Below are positions 33,001-42,884 of a DNA stretch of 64,000 nucleotides, piece by piece. Positions within the stretch are counted from its first letter, which is position 1. Each line of letters starts with the position of its first letter. Below the pieces are notes generated by a model. It saw only the letters and a program-made list of their open reading frames with translations, did not search any database and had not been told where the DNA came from. The DNA is taken from assembly GCF_950295315.1 (NCBI RefSeq), contig NC_080164.1:112674447-112738446 (forward strand), in the 5' to 3' direction. The position numbers and the translations under genes are program-made. The DNA is from Erinaceus europaeus. Lineage: Eukaryota > Chordata > Mammalia > Eulipotyphla > Erinaceidae.

Positions 33001-33064
33001 CATACATCCCACAGCACTTAGCCACTGCCTGCCTTGGGGTCAGGTTCACTTTCTTCTCTTTTAT

Positions 33065-33285
33065 ATTAACTTTGATTTGTTTATTTCTTTATTCTATTCA
33101 ACAGGAGAGAGAGAAATTGAGATGGAAGCAGGGGGCAGAGAGAGGAAAAGAGATACCTATAGCCCTGCTTCACCACTAGTGAAGCTTTCCTCCTGGAGGT
33201 GGGGATCCAGGGGCTTGAACCTGGGTCCTCACACATTGTATCATGTGCAGTCAATCAAGTGCACCATCATACATCCCCAGATTCT
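33065..33285 (-). mobile_element. Type B tRNA-SINE
   Basis: Tail complement, purine-rich body ('gagagagaaattgagatgga'), 'ctgcttcaccactagtgaag' and the head complement ('cagtcaatcaagtgcaccat'). Confidence 0.8.
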
Positions 33286-33334
33286 CTTTTAATCACTTAA
33301 CTCAGACTTATATCACCTTATATCTAAATGGGTG

Positions 33335-33410
33335 CCATCAACCTATTTTCCAGTTGAGGAAACTACGGTATCCACACCCTTGGTCAAAGTCTAGAAGTGG
33401 CAAATACATG
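33335..33410 (+). mobile_element. MIR fragment
   Basis: 'ttccagttgaggaaactacg' with 'ggtcaaagtctagaagtggc' fits the conserved core of the ancient mammalian MIR SINE. Confidence 0.5.
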
Positions 33411-33660
33411 GATCTCAGTGGCTGGCCTTTGCATTAAACAGTGTGCCCCCATCTGCCTGCCCCCCCCCCCATTTAAGAGAACTTTTTTATGACTTTTCTT
33501 CCAGAAGCTATGTTTAGGGTCTTATTTTCCCAAAACATAAAATGATACAAATAATTCTCCTGCAATACTTAGTATGAATTTTATGAAACATTTATAGGTT
33601 TGGGAAAGGAAGGGTGTCTAGAGGGAAATGAAGAACAAGAACAGAAGAGAAAAGTTAGGG

Positions 33661-33666
33661 GAGAGA

Positions 33667-33711
<45 letters not shown>
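33661..33711 (+). repeat. (GA)n microsatellite
   Basis: About twenty GA units, interrupted only at the start. Confidence 0.95.
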
Positions 33712-33713
<2 letters not shown>

Positions 33714-33837
33714 TATGAAATGTACAGCAGGAAGATTTCAGTTACTCACAAAACTCTAGTCACATCCAAGGGCAGGATCCAAAGCTTGCTCTAAATGCTT
33801 CTATCATCTTAAAGCCCAGTGAAAAAATACTAATAAG

Positions 33838-34040
33838 GGTGCTGGGTGGTGGCACACCTGGTTGAGTGCACATGTTACAGTGTGCAAGGAACCTGGGTTC
33901 GAGGTCCCAGTCCCCACCTTCAGGGGGAAAGCTTCACGAGTGGTGAAGCAGGGCTGCAGGTGTCTCTCTTTCTCCCTCTGTATCTCCCTCTACCCTCTTA
34001 TCTATCCAATGAAGATAATAAAAAATTTAACAATAAGCAA
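33838..34040 (+). mobile_element. Type B tRNA-SINE
   Basis: Head 'tgctgggtggtggcacacct', box B 'gggttcgaggtccc', 'gagtggtgaagcagggctgc' and 'tatccaatgaagataataaa'. Confidence 0.9.
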
Positions 34041-34940
34041 GATTATTCCCTATAGAATGATTTTCTATGCTCTACTTGTAGATGAGTTTGATTTGTTCCA
34101 GAATTATATTCTCAAGAATTCAGAAGAAGTGTGACCTAACCTTCTCTCTTCTATATCCTTTGAAAAGCCTTTTCTTCAAATTATTATTGAAATCTAGTAA
34201 ACACTATGATGTGGTCAAATCCAGGTAGTAACATTAAGTGGAAGCTATGTCCCTCTTAATGTCATCCCTTGAATGTGGTCTGATGTTATTTGAATATCAA
34301 CAGGGAAATTCATTTTCCTGTTTGCAATATCTGGTTGCAGAAGTACATAGTTTCCCTAGGTACTTGGTTGGTAGGACAATAACCCTGAAGAACTGGGTAT
34401 ATGGATCTCCATTCACCCATTATCCAGGGTTCATGCACTTTGAAATGCTGGGCATCATTACTAGAAATCTGAGTCATCTCGAATTTTCTTAAATGTACTT
34501 GCAGTTGGAAAGCCATGTAATTGGAGAATCAGTTATTCAGAAAGTACCCGTCCCCTATCCCCTACCCCCTACACCCCCCCCCCACTGCCAATATCCATGT
34601 GGCTGTCACTTTCACTAAAACTTTGGGGTAGTTTTGAAAGGTAGTATGTCTGCATTCTGTCTCAAGTCCTTCTCTTTCATCATTGCTCTCATTCTGCTCT
34701 ATTTTTTTTTTTTTTAGAATTTAAGATAATTCACTCTGATTCTATATTATCTTGTGATTCTTTCATGGCCATTACTACCAGTTTACAAAAGCTGTTGTCT
34801 CTTGACCTTAAACTTGGGAGCTTAGCAGAGAAACTCCATTAGGACTCAGGCTGTGAGCATTGCATTATAGTTTGGATAGTTTCTAGACAGGTGTAGGGTT
34901 TTTATGTATACCCAACTTAATATTAGTAAGCAATACACAT
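34041..34940. other. Unassigned sequence
   Basis: No family recognised. A C-rich patch (34547-34582) and a T run (34703-34715) are present. The frames at 34238-34516 have no splice sites. Confidence 0.4.
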
Positions 34941-34944
34941 TTGG

Positions 34945-35140
34945 GGGGGACAGGTAGTGACTCACCTGGTTAAGCACATGTTACACAGTGCAAGGACCCA
35001 GTTCCCCTGCAGGGGGGAAACTTCATGAGTGGTGAAGCAGGGCAGCAGGTGTCTCTGTCTCTCTCCCTCACTATCTCCCCCTTCCCTCTCAATTTCACTC
35101 TGTCTCTATCTAATAATAAATAAAAATATTTTTTAAATAG
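34945..35140 (+). mobile_element. Type B tRNA-SINE
   Basis: Head 'acaggtagtgactcacctgg', core 'gagtggtgaagcagggcagc' and tail 'tctaataataaataaaaata'. Part of the box B region is deleted ('aaggacccagttcccctgc'). Confidence 0.82.
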
Positions 35141-35154
35141 AACTGCACTTTCTA

Positions 35155-35402
35155 TGTTTTAATTTTTCTCATTTTATTGGGTGGGTTTAATGGTTTATAG
35201 TATGACTATATACACTTGAGTAGTTTCTCATCTCCCCATGATAGGAATCTGTAGGACACTTTCACCCCAACCTAAGACCCTGTCCATTGTCATGCATTGT
35301 CATTCCAAAGGTTTTCACCCCCTCACAAACCCTCCTTACTGGAGCCATTTTGGGGGGCAGTCCACCCCATCCAGTCCAAGGAAAATACACATGGTGCATC
35401 AC
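35155..35402 (-). mobile_element. Possible old L1 3' UTR fragment
   Basis: Same block as at 51.40 kb ('ggtttatagtatgactatat', 'cccagtccaag'-like text). It directly abuts the L1 5' half that follows. Confidence 0.45.
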
Positions 35403-35456
35403 GTTAATTGATTTACGTTTATTAAACCAACCTGGCATCCCTGGGATAAACCCCAC

Positions 35457-35804
35457 TTAGTCATGATGAACAATCTTTTTAATATACTTCTGTATCCGGT
35501 TGGCTAGAATTCTCTTCAATATTTTAGCATCTATGTTCATCAGAGATAGTGGTCTGTAGTTTTCTTTGTAGGTTCTGTCCCTGTCTTCTTTTGGTATCAG
35601 CGTGATGTTGGCTTCATAGAAGCTGGAAGGCAGTATTCCAGTGTCTTCAATCTTCTGGAAGACTTTTAAAAGTAGAGGTATTAGTTCTTCCTTAAAGGTT
35701 TTGTAGAATTCATTTGTAAAACCATCTGGTCCATGACTTTTATATTTGGGAAGGTTTTTGATAACTGTTTCAATTTCAATTTCAGCTGCGATGGGCCTGT
35801 TCAT
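35457..35804 (-). pseudogene. L1 ORF2 RT fragment, 115 codons open
   Basis: Includes '[19 protein letters not shown]', '[12 protein letters not shown]' and '[20 protein letters not shown]', the conserved start of the L1 reverse transcriptase. Upstream codons continue in broken frames through about 36400. Confidence 0.92.
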
Positions 35805-37479
35805 ATCATCTAGTTCCTCTTAATTTTAGAACCTCATAGATATCTAGGAAATCGTCCATTTCATTCAGGTTCTCTAGCTTGGTGGCATATAGTTGTTCAT
35901 AGAAGCCTCAATATGTTGAATTTCTGCTATGTCTGTGGTGATATCTCCTCTTTCGTTCAGTATTTGATTTATTTGGATCTTCTCCCTTTTTTGTTTTGTG
36001 ATTCTGGCTAAAGGTTTGTTGATTTTGTTCACTCTTGTGAAGAACCAACATTTACTTTTGTTGATGTTTAGTATGGTTTTCTTATTTTCAGTGTTAACGA
36101 TTTCTGCCCTAACTTTAGTTATTTCTGTCCTTCTGGTTGCAATAACGTTCCTTTGTTCTTCTTCTTCTAGGTCTTTAAGATGTGCAATCAGGCTGTTGAT
36201 TTGTGCTTTTTATTGTTTGCTAATGTATGCTTGTATGACTATGAACTTCCCGCTCAGTACTGCCTTAGTTGTGTCCCAAATATTTTGATAGCTTGTGTCT
36301 TCATTTTCATTGAACTCTTGAAACACTTTGATTTATTCCTTTACTTCCTCATTGACCTTCCTCTTTTTACTTACTCTTTGAGTAGTTGTTGAGTAGTGTA
36401 CTGTTGAACTTTCACATTTTAGGACTATTACTAATATTTTGTTGATTGTTAAGTGAGGTTGTTGAGAGTGGGATGTTGAAGTTCCCTACTATGACTATAT
36501 TGCTGTGAATATATTGCTGTAGCTCTTTCAGTAGATGTTTGATGTATTTAGATGTATTAAGGTGGATAGATGTTAATAATTGTTAAGTCCTCTTGATTGA
36601 CCAGTCCTCTGAGCATTAATAATGCCCATCCCTATCTCTTTAAATTTTATTTATTTTAAACTCTATTGTGTTCTTGCCCTTTTTTGTGGTCCATTGGCTT
36701 GTATGATTGTTTTCTATCCTTTCACTTTGAGTCTGTGTTTGTCTTGTTGAGTTATATGGATTTCCTGGAGGCAGCATATTGTTGGGTTGAGTTTTCTGAT
36801 CCATATTCCAACTTTGTGCCTTTTAATAGGTGAATTCAGGTCACTGACATTTATTTATCAAAGACTGAAGACATTTTAATGACATTCTTATAGTTTTTAG
36901 AATGTTCTGATATTTGGCATATTTATGGTGGTCTGACTGTTTATAGGAGACTTTTCAGAAATTCAGGGCAGGCTTGGTGATAGTTGATTCCTTCAACTGT
37001 TGCTTGTCTGAGAAGGTTTTTATGCCTCCATCTAGTCTGAATGACAATCTAGCAGGATACAGTATTCTTGGTTAAAAGCTTTTCTCATTGAGCACTTAAT
37101 AGATATCTTGCCATTCTCTTCTGGCCTGTAGTGTTTGTGTGACAAAATCTGCTGCTAATCTTATGGGTTTTCCTCTGTAGGTGACTCTTTATTTTTCTCT
37201 TGCAGCCTTCAGGATTCTTTCTTTATCCTAATTCCTTTCCATTCTAAATATGATGTGTCTTCGTGTCTTTAAGTCTGGGTTAATTCTGTTTGGGACCCTC
37301 TGGGCTTCTTGAACCTTTATGTCTTTTATGTTGTCTAGACTAGAGAAATTTTCGACTATTATTTCCTGAAGAATGCTTTCTTCCCTTTCCTCTCTTTCTT
37401 CCTCTCATAAGCCAATAATGAGTATATTATTTCTTTTGAAGTCATCCCATAGGTCTCTATTGTTTTTCCAGTATCTCTT

Positions 37480-37764
37480 TTTTTTAATATTTATTTTATT
37501 TATTTATTCCCTTTTGTTGACCTTGTTGTTTTATTGTTGTAGTTATTATTGTTGTTGTCATTGTTGGGTAGGACAGAGAGAAATGGAGAGAGGAGGGGAA
37601 GACAGAGAGGAGGAGAGAAAGATAGACACCTGCAGACCTGCTTCACCGCCTGTGAAGCAACTCCCCTGCAGGTGGGGAGCCGGGGTTCGAACCGGGATCC
37701 TTATGCCGGTCCTTGTGCTTTGCGCCACCTGCGCTTAACCCACTGTGCTACAGCTCAACTCCCT
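37480..37764 (-). mobile_element. Type A tRNA-SINE inserted in L1 ORF1, with TSD
   Basis: A complete reverse copy from the tail ('cccttttgttgaccttgttg') to the head complement ('cgcttaacccactgtgctac'). The repeat 'cagtatctctt' lies at 37469-37479 and 37765-37775. Confidence 0.93.
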
Positions 37765-38483
37765 CAGTATCTCTTAATCTCTTTTTGAGATCTCTTACTT
37801 CTTTTTAGTTGTCTCTAATTTGTCCTTGACCTTGCCAATTCTGTCTTCAGCCTCACTTATTCTATTCTCTCTCCCTTCTACTATTTTCTGTAGATCATCT
37901 ATTTTGTTACCCTGTTCTGATACTGTTTTAGCTTGTTCAGCTAGTTGTGTCTTTAGCTCAATTATTTCAGCTTTCAGTTCTCTAATGACCTTGACTTAAT
38001 TAGTGTTTTCTTCCAGAATCTCATTTGTTGTTTCTGCATTTATGATAACAATTCTTTCAAACTCTTTACTCACTCCTGTGATTATTTCCTTAACTAGTGT
38101 TTGGATGTTGACCTTATTATTTTGTACTGCAACCTTTGGGGGGGCTTTTAGCTGGACTCTTGTCCTGGTTCATTTCTCCAATATTTCTTCTTGTTGGTTT
38201 AACCATTTTAAATAGTATATTATGAGGTCCCTCCCTCAGTACTTTTCAAATTATTGATCACTCTTGCCTGGATTGCTTTGTGTCTAAGTAAACTTAAAGA
38301 GTTGACAGTTCTGGAAATTAATGGTTGTTTCAATATTATTTCAATCCCTGAGTTGGAGTACAGAGGCTGTTAAAAGCCTCTTTTGTTCTTTTTCTTCCCT
38401 GTAGGCTATGGGAGCCTTAGGGCTTTTAAACTATAAGTAGGCTTCTTAGCTTAATCACTGACTCCTGACCAAGAGATAAAGCA

Positions 38484-38550
38484 GGGTGGGGCAGAAATAA
38501 TCCAGTGGTTATGCAAAGAGACTCTCACAGCCCCAATGCTAGGCCACCAA
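38484..38550 (+). mobile_element. Possible type C SINE head within the L1 5' UTR
   Basis: 'gcagaaataatccagtggtt' and 'atgcaaagagactctcac' resemble the type C head. It could also be part of the L1 5' UTR itself. Confidence 0.35.
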
Positions 38551-39044
38551 GTTATAGATCTTCTCCTGAGTTTCCTCATTAGTTCTCTGTCCCCTGGTGT
38601 CAGCACAGGGCCTCCCTGCCACTGCTCTAACTTCTGAGGGCAGTAGCAATGGAGACTCACAGTTGCACTTGGTGAGTCTTAGGGGAATCCTCTCCTCCTT
38701 CAGCTGTCCCCTTGTTGGTGAAACAGACTGGATGTGGTGTCTCAACTGGTCAGTTGCCGGACTGCCACTTAATCTCTCCCTAGGCTGCCCTCTGTCCAGG
38801 AGCCACACGTGTTGTGTTTGCATTTACCAGTGATTTGGTGAGTTTCTGAATTCATTCTAGTCTTGTCTTGTTTCAGTCCCAGGTGGTCTCCTTTGGTATT
38901 CCTAGTTGACCCAGGAGACGAGAGGAGACAAACACAGCTGCTGCTGCTCCATAGCCCCACCTCCGGAATGTTTTTTTTCTAATTCTAAAATACAGTTTAC
39001 TTACCTTTATCCAGACTGAACTTGTAGCTTACTTTCAAAGAGAG

Positions 39045-39830
39045 ATCCAAAGGGCAGAGAGAGTGTGGGACAGGTACCTGGGCCAAATTCTTTATGGGGT
39101 GAATAAGGTGGGAGTTCTGGTTTCTGTAACTGATTCTTCACTGTACATGGGTGTTGGTAGGTTGATCCATACCCCCAGCCTATTTCTATCTTTCCCTAGT
39201 GGGGTAGAGCTCTGGAGATGTTGGATTCCAAGAAACACTGGTGAAATCATAGGCCTAGGGAGGTCAGGATAGAATTATAGTAGTATCTGCAATGTGGTGG
39301 CTAAAAGGTGGTAAGATATAAAGCAAGACAAATTGTTCAATAAACAGGAACCTAAAGGAGTGAATAGAGCATATGAAATTAGGGTTCTTCAGAGAGTCAA
39401 GTGGTAGTGCAGCAGGTTAAGTGCACATGGTGCAAAGTGCAAGGGCCTGCGTAAGGATCCCAGTTCGAGTCCCAGGTTCCCCACCTGTAGGAGGTCACTT
39501 CACAAGTGGTGAAGCAGGTCTGCAGGTGTCTGTCTTTCTCTCCTCCTCTTTGTCTTCCCCTCCTCTCTCCATTTCTCTCTATCCTATCAAAAAAAAAAAA
39601 AGAAAATTAAAAAAAATTAGGGTTCTTCATGTGGGAAGAAACTAGGTAGTTATTTTAGGTATGTTTCCTTTGGGGCCCAAGACTTTAGTAATTTTTGCCT
39701 GAGCTTGACAGCTAACATGCAGGTGCACTAAAAGTATTGTCTAGGAAGATGGTTTCAGAGTTGATAATAGGACTAAGAAGCTGGATTAGTGCAGAGAGTA
39801 ACTCCGATATATGAGGAAAGTATCCCTTAT
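39045..39830 (-). mobile_element. Old L1 3' UTR, interrupted by a SINE
   Basis: Shares the order of the 4.2-kb copy ('attctttatggggtgaataa', 'gatccatacccccagcctat', 'aagatataaagcaagac'). After the SINE it continues with 'tgggaagaaactaggtagtt' and 'gcaggtgcactaaaagtatt'. Confidence 0.72.
39392..39613 (+). mobile_element. Type A tRNA-SINE inserted in L1 3' UTR, with TSD
   Basis: Head 'gtagtgcagcaggttaagtg', box B 'agttcgagtccc', tail 'tcctatcaaaaaaaaaaaa'. The 16-base repeat 'aaattagggttcttca' is exact at 39376-39391 and 39614-39629, so this is a fairly recent insertion. Confidence 0.93.
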
Positions 39831-39837
39831 CTTCTGT

Positions 39838-40138
39838 TTTTATTTTTTTTAATTGCCATCAAGGTTATTGCTGGGGCTAAGTGCCAGTACTATGAATCCA
39901 CCTATCCCAGCAGCAGTTTTTTTCTTTTTTCCCTACTTCTTTTTATATTATTTGATAGTATAGAAAGAAATTGAGAGAGGAGTAGAAAACAGAGAGGGAG
40001 AGAGAAATATAGACATCTACAGACCTGCTTCTCTACTCCTGAAGCCTCCCCCCCCTGCAGATGGAGAACACGGGCTTGAACCCCAGACCTTGTGCATGGT
40101 AATGTGTGCACTCAACAAGGTTTACCACCCAGGCCCCT
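39838..40138 (-). mobile_element. Long tRNA-SINE
   Basis: 3'-extension complement ('tgccatcaaggttattgctg'), purine-rich body, 'acctgcttctctactcctga' and the head complement ('gtgcactcaacaaggtttac'). Confidence 0.8.
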
Positions 40139-40275
40139 TTTCCTTTTGTTCCCATTCAGGTCGACCTCTATGAGCAGAACAATGAACACCTCCTGGGGGT
40201 ACCACCTCTGTTAGCAGCAGCATTGATAGGTCAGGGTTGTATCATGCAGCACTGTGAATAAGAGACAACATCAGT

Positions 40276-40406
40276 AAGGAGGCTGGGTACCTGGTTGGGT
40301 AAACATGTTACAGTGCACAGGGATCTAAGTTCAAGCCCCTGTCCCCCCCTAAAGGGGGAAAGCTTCATGAATGGTGAAGCAGGGCAGTGGCAGCAGGTCT
40401 CTCTCT

Positions 40407-40460
<54 letters not shown>

Positions 40461-40540
40461 CTCTTTCTTCCTCTCTATTTCCCCTTCCCTTCAATTTCTG
40501 GCCATCTCTATCCAATAAGTAAACATAAAAAAAAATTTTA
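40276..40540 (+). mobile_element. Type B tRNA-SINE with an internal microsatellite
   Basis: Head 'ctgggtacctggttgggtaa', box B 'aagttcaagcccc', tail 'tatccaataagtaaacataa'. The normal CT-rich body has expanded into (ATCT)n at 40407-40456. Confidence 0.88.
40407..40456 (+). repeat. (ATCT)n microsatellite
   Basis: About twelve tetranucleotide units inside the CT-rich body of a SINE. Confidence 0.95.
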
Positions 40541-40574
40541 AAAGAGAGAACATCAGTATCAAGGATATGTAGTG

Positions 40575-40720
40575 GCTTTACTTTGTGTTCTCCCTTTCAG
40601 TCCTTGTTTCTTAAATTTTACCCGTGAGAAAGATTATCCAAATTTATTCTTCTCATTTTGTCTTATCTCACTTAACATGGTTCCTTCAAGCTCCATACAA
40701 GATGAGGCTAAGGGAAAGTG
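40575..40720 (-). mobile_element. L1 3' region fragment
   Basis: 'ctttgtgttctccctttcag' and 'atctcacttaacatggttcc' match the region around the ORF2 stop of the 16.9-kb L1. Confidence 0.6.
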
Positions 40721-40837
40721 TTTTGTAGATGCCAGCCATGAGGATTTGGGAGATTATACCAATGTGTCAACAACTGTACTGTAAACATCAGTGCTCCCAA
40801 TAAAATGATGAAAAAAATATTCATCCTTAAAATTTAT

Positions 40838-40838
40838 C

Positions 40839-40885
<47 letters not shown>
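40838..40885 (+). repeat. (ATACAT)n microsatellite
   Basis: About eight hexanucleotide units directly at the tail end of the next SINE. Confidence 0.93.
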
Positions 40886-41222
40886 CTTTTCTTTGCCTCC
40901 AGGGTTATTGCTGGGGCTTAGTGCCTGCACCATGAAATCACTGCTCCTGGAGGCTTTTTGCCTATTTTTGTTGCCTTTGTTGTTTTATTGTTGCTGTGGT
41001 TATTGTTATTGTTGTTAATGATGTCATTGTTGTTGGATAGAACAGAGAGAAATGAGGAGAGGAAGACAGAGGGGGAGAGAAAGATACCTGCAGACCTGCT
41101 TGACCATCTGTGAAGCGACCCCCTGTAGGTAGGGAGCCAAGGGCTAGAACTGGGATCCTTACACCAGTAGTTGTAAGGATCACATCATGTGTGCTTAACC
41201 TGCTGCACTACCACACAACCCC
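40886..41222 (-). mobile_element. Type A tRNA-SINE with long extension
   Basis: 3'-extension complement ('gggcttagtgcctgcaccat'), 'tgttgcctttgttgttttat' tail section, purine-rich body, 'cctgcttgaccatctgtgaa' and head complement. Confidence 0.87.
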
Positions 41223-41429
41223 CTAAAAATTGTCTTTTTGAAAGGCATGTAGTGGTTGCATTTAGATTTAAAATAATTGTACATGAAGGGTCAAAGAAGG
41301 TGAAGATGTACAGAGGTGGGTAGGTGCTCTTAGGAACTTCCTGACTTCCACCTTATTTTGTGCTCAAGTCTAGCAATTCTGTAAGCAAGAGAATTGCTAT
41401 TGAAGGGCAGCAGGGATGCAAATATTTAC

Positions 41430-41680
41430 AGGGTATTCCCTTGCCATAAATATTAAACAAAAAGAATCTGCAAAAATCTCAGAAGTTCCTGAGATATTGA
41501 TAGTCAACTGTTTGTCAGAAATGATGAGATAATCTATCGACTCAACTGGTTCTGCCATTGTGCCTTTCTCTTTTAGTTCTGCAAGCCACTTTAAAATTCT
41601 ACTTCTGTCTGTTAGTAGATCCTGGTGCTGTTTCTCCATATTTAAACATCTGAATGCATTTTGATGAAATGTTTTGATTG
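41430..41680 (-). other. Candidate protein-coding exon or pseudogene remnant
   Basis: On the minus strand a pyrimidine tract and 'tgtcctacag' acceptor (AG at 41681-41682) precede a 251-base stretch, open throughout. It ends at a weak donor ('ccct' then 'gtaaat'). The frame encodes a charged, helix-like sequence including 'KQHQDLLTDRSRILKWLAEL' and then 'KEKGTMAEPVESIDYLIISD'. I do not recognise the protein. No repeat family covers this stretch. It may be a real exon, a pseudogene piece, or a chance frame. Confidence 0.3.
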
Positions 41681-41799
41681 CTGTAGGACAAAACAAATCA
41701 TCATCTCAGGAAGGGTTTATCAGTACAAGGAAGCACTTTTATAAACAACAATCCCTGGAGGATAATTAGATGGGAAAAAAGCAAGTTCTTTTTTCTTTT

Positions 41800-42275
41800 T
41801 TACTTTATAGCTTTATTGAGCAATGGTTTACAGTAGTCTTTTTTTTTTTACCTCTCCCATCAGCAAAGGTCTATGTCCCCATCCCCACCCCCATAGATAA
41901 CCATTCTAGTTCTCCCATAGTCTTAGAATTAGGTTGACTTTTTTTTTTCACATTTATGTAGTCAATACTCTATATTTTGCATGTGAGTAAATCAATTCTG
42001 TACTTGTCCTTCAGCTCCTTACCTGGCTCACTGAGCATCATATTCTCTAATTTCATCCACTTTATCCTAAAGGATACAACTATCATCCCTTATTACTGCA
42101 TAATACCCTATTGAGTGTATTTCCCATAACTTTTTTTTATCCAGTCATCTGTCAAAGGGCATTTTGGTTGTTTCCATGTTTTTGCTATTGATAATAAAGC
42201 TAATATAAACATAGGGGTGCATAGATCCCTTTGAATCAATGTTATTTATTTTGACAACATTTCCACTGCAACTCC
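41800..42275 (-). mobile_element. Old L1 3' end with ORF2 terminus
   Basis: 'ccagtcatctgtcaaagggc' followed by 'attttggttgtttccatg' is the reverse of an ORF2 end ('KQPKCPLTDDWIKK'-like). 'ttagtcccattcactttatc' marks its right edge. It is strongly diverged. Confidence 0.75.
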
Positions 42276-42339
42276 GCTAAACTGTTGCTTCACTAGTCCC
42301 ATTCACTTTATCCTAAAGGACACAATATCATATTTTTAA

Positions 42340-42612
42340 AGAAAAATATTAATTTATTTATTCCTTTTTGTTGCCCTTGTTGATTTATTGTTGTAGTTAT
42401 TATTGTTGTTGTTGTTGGATAGGACAGAGAGAAATGGAGAGAGGAGGGAAAGACAGAGACGGGGAGAGAAAGACACCCGCAGACCTGCTTCACCACCTGT
42501 GAAGCGATTCCCCTGCAGGTGGGGAGCCAGGGGCTTGAATAGGGATCCATATGCTGGTCCTTGCACTTTGCACCACCTGAGCTTAACCCATTTCACTACC
42601 ATGCAACTCCCT
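42340..42612 (-). mobile_element. Type A tRNA-SINE
   Basis: Complete reverse copy from 'cctttttgttgcccttgttg' to 'tgagcttaacccatttcact'. It separates two pieces of the same old L1 (41800-42275 and 42650-42740). Confidence 0.9.
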
Positions 42613-42616
42613 CATC

Positions 42617-42619
<3 letters not shown>

Positions 42620-42649
<30 letters not shown>
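42620..42649 (+). repeat. (ATT)n microsatellite
   Basis: About ten ATT units. Confidence 0.93.
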
Positions 42650-42652
<3 letters not shown>

Positions 42653-42740
42653 AATAATACTCTGTTGAATATATGTCCCAAAACTTTTGTATCCAGTCAT
42701 CTGTCAAAGGGCATTTTGGTTGTTTGCAATTTTTTAAGAC
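42650..42740 (-). pseudogene. L1 ORF2 terminal fragment
   Basis: Minus-strand text encodes 'NCKQPKCPLTDDWIQKFWD' and 'IYSTEYYS', part of the ORF2 carboxy terminus. It overlaps in content with the copy left of the SINE, so the two are not simply one element split in two. Confidence 0.8.
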
Positions 42741-42744
42741 AGAG

Positions 42745-42868
42745 GCAGAGAGAAAGAGAGATTGACAGAGAGAGAGAGATTGCTTCAGTGTTGTGAGGCC
42801 CAGGCTCAAACTCAGGTTGCACACATGGCAAAGCAGCACACTATCCAAATAAGCTACTTGACTGGCAC
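42745..42868 (-). mobile_element. Diverged tRNA-SINE
   Basis: Purine-rich 'cagaggcagagagaaagaga', 'gaggcccaggctcaaactca' and 'cacatggcaaagcagcacac'. Similar to the old copy at 10540-10683. Confidence 0.5.
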
Positions 42869-42884
42869 TCTTGTATAGCTTTTT

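Larger units (their letters stand above)
35405..38965 (-). mobile_element. 5' half of an L1 (5' UTR, ORF1, ORF2 start), minus strand
   Basis: Going down the minus strand: the 5' end 'ggaggtggggctatggagca' at 38965, a ~0.7-kb 5' UTR, an ORF1 region (about 38230-37300) with coiled-coil wording, the ORF2 endonuclease region (about 37000-36000), and the RT start to 35405. The 3' half and poly(A) tail are absent. L1 copies normally lose the 5' end, so loss of the 3' end implies later deletion or rearrangement. A SINE interrupts ORF1. Confidence 0.85.
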
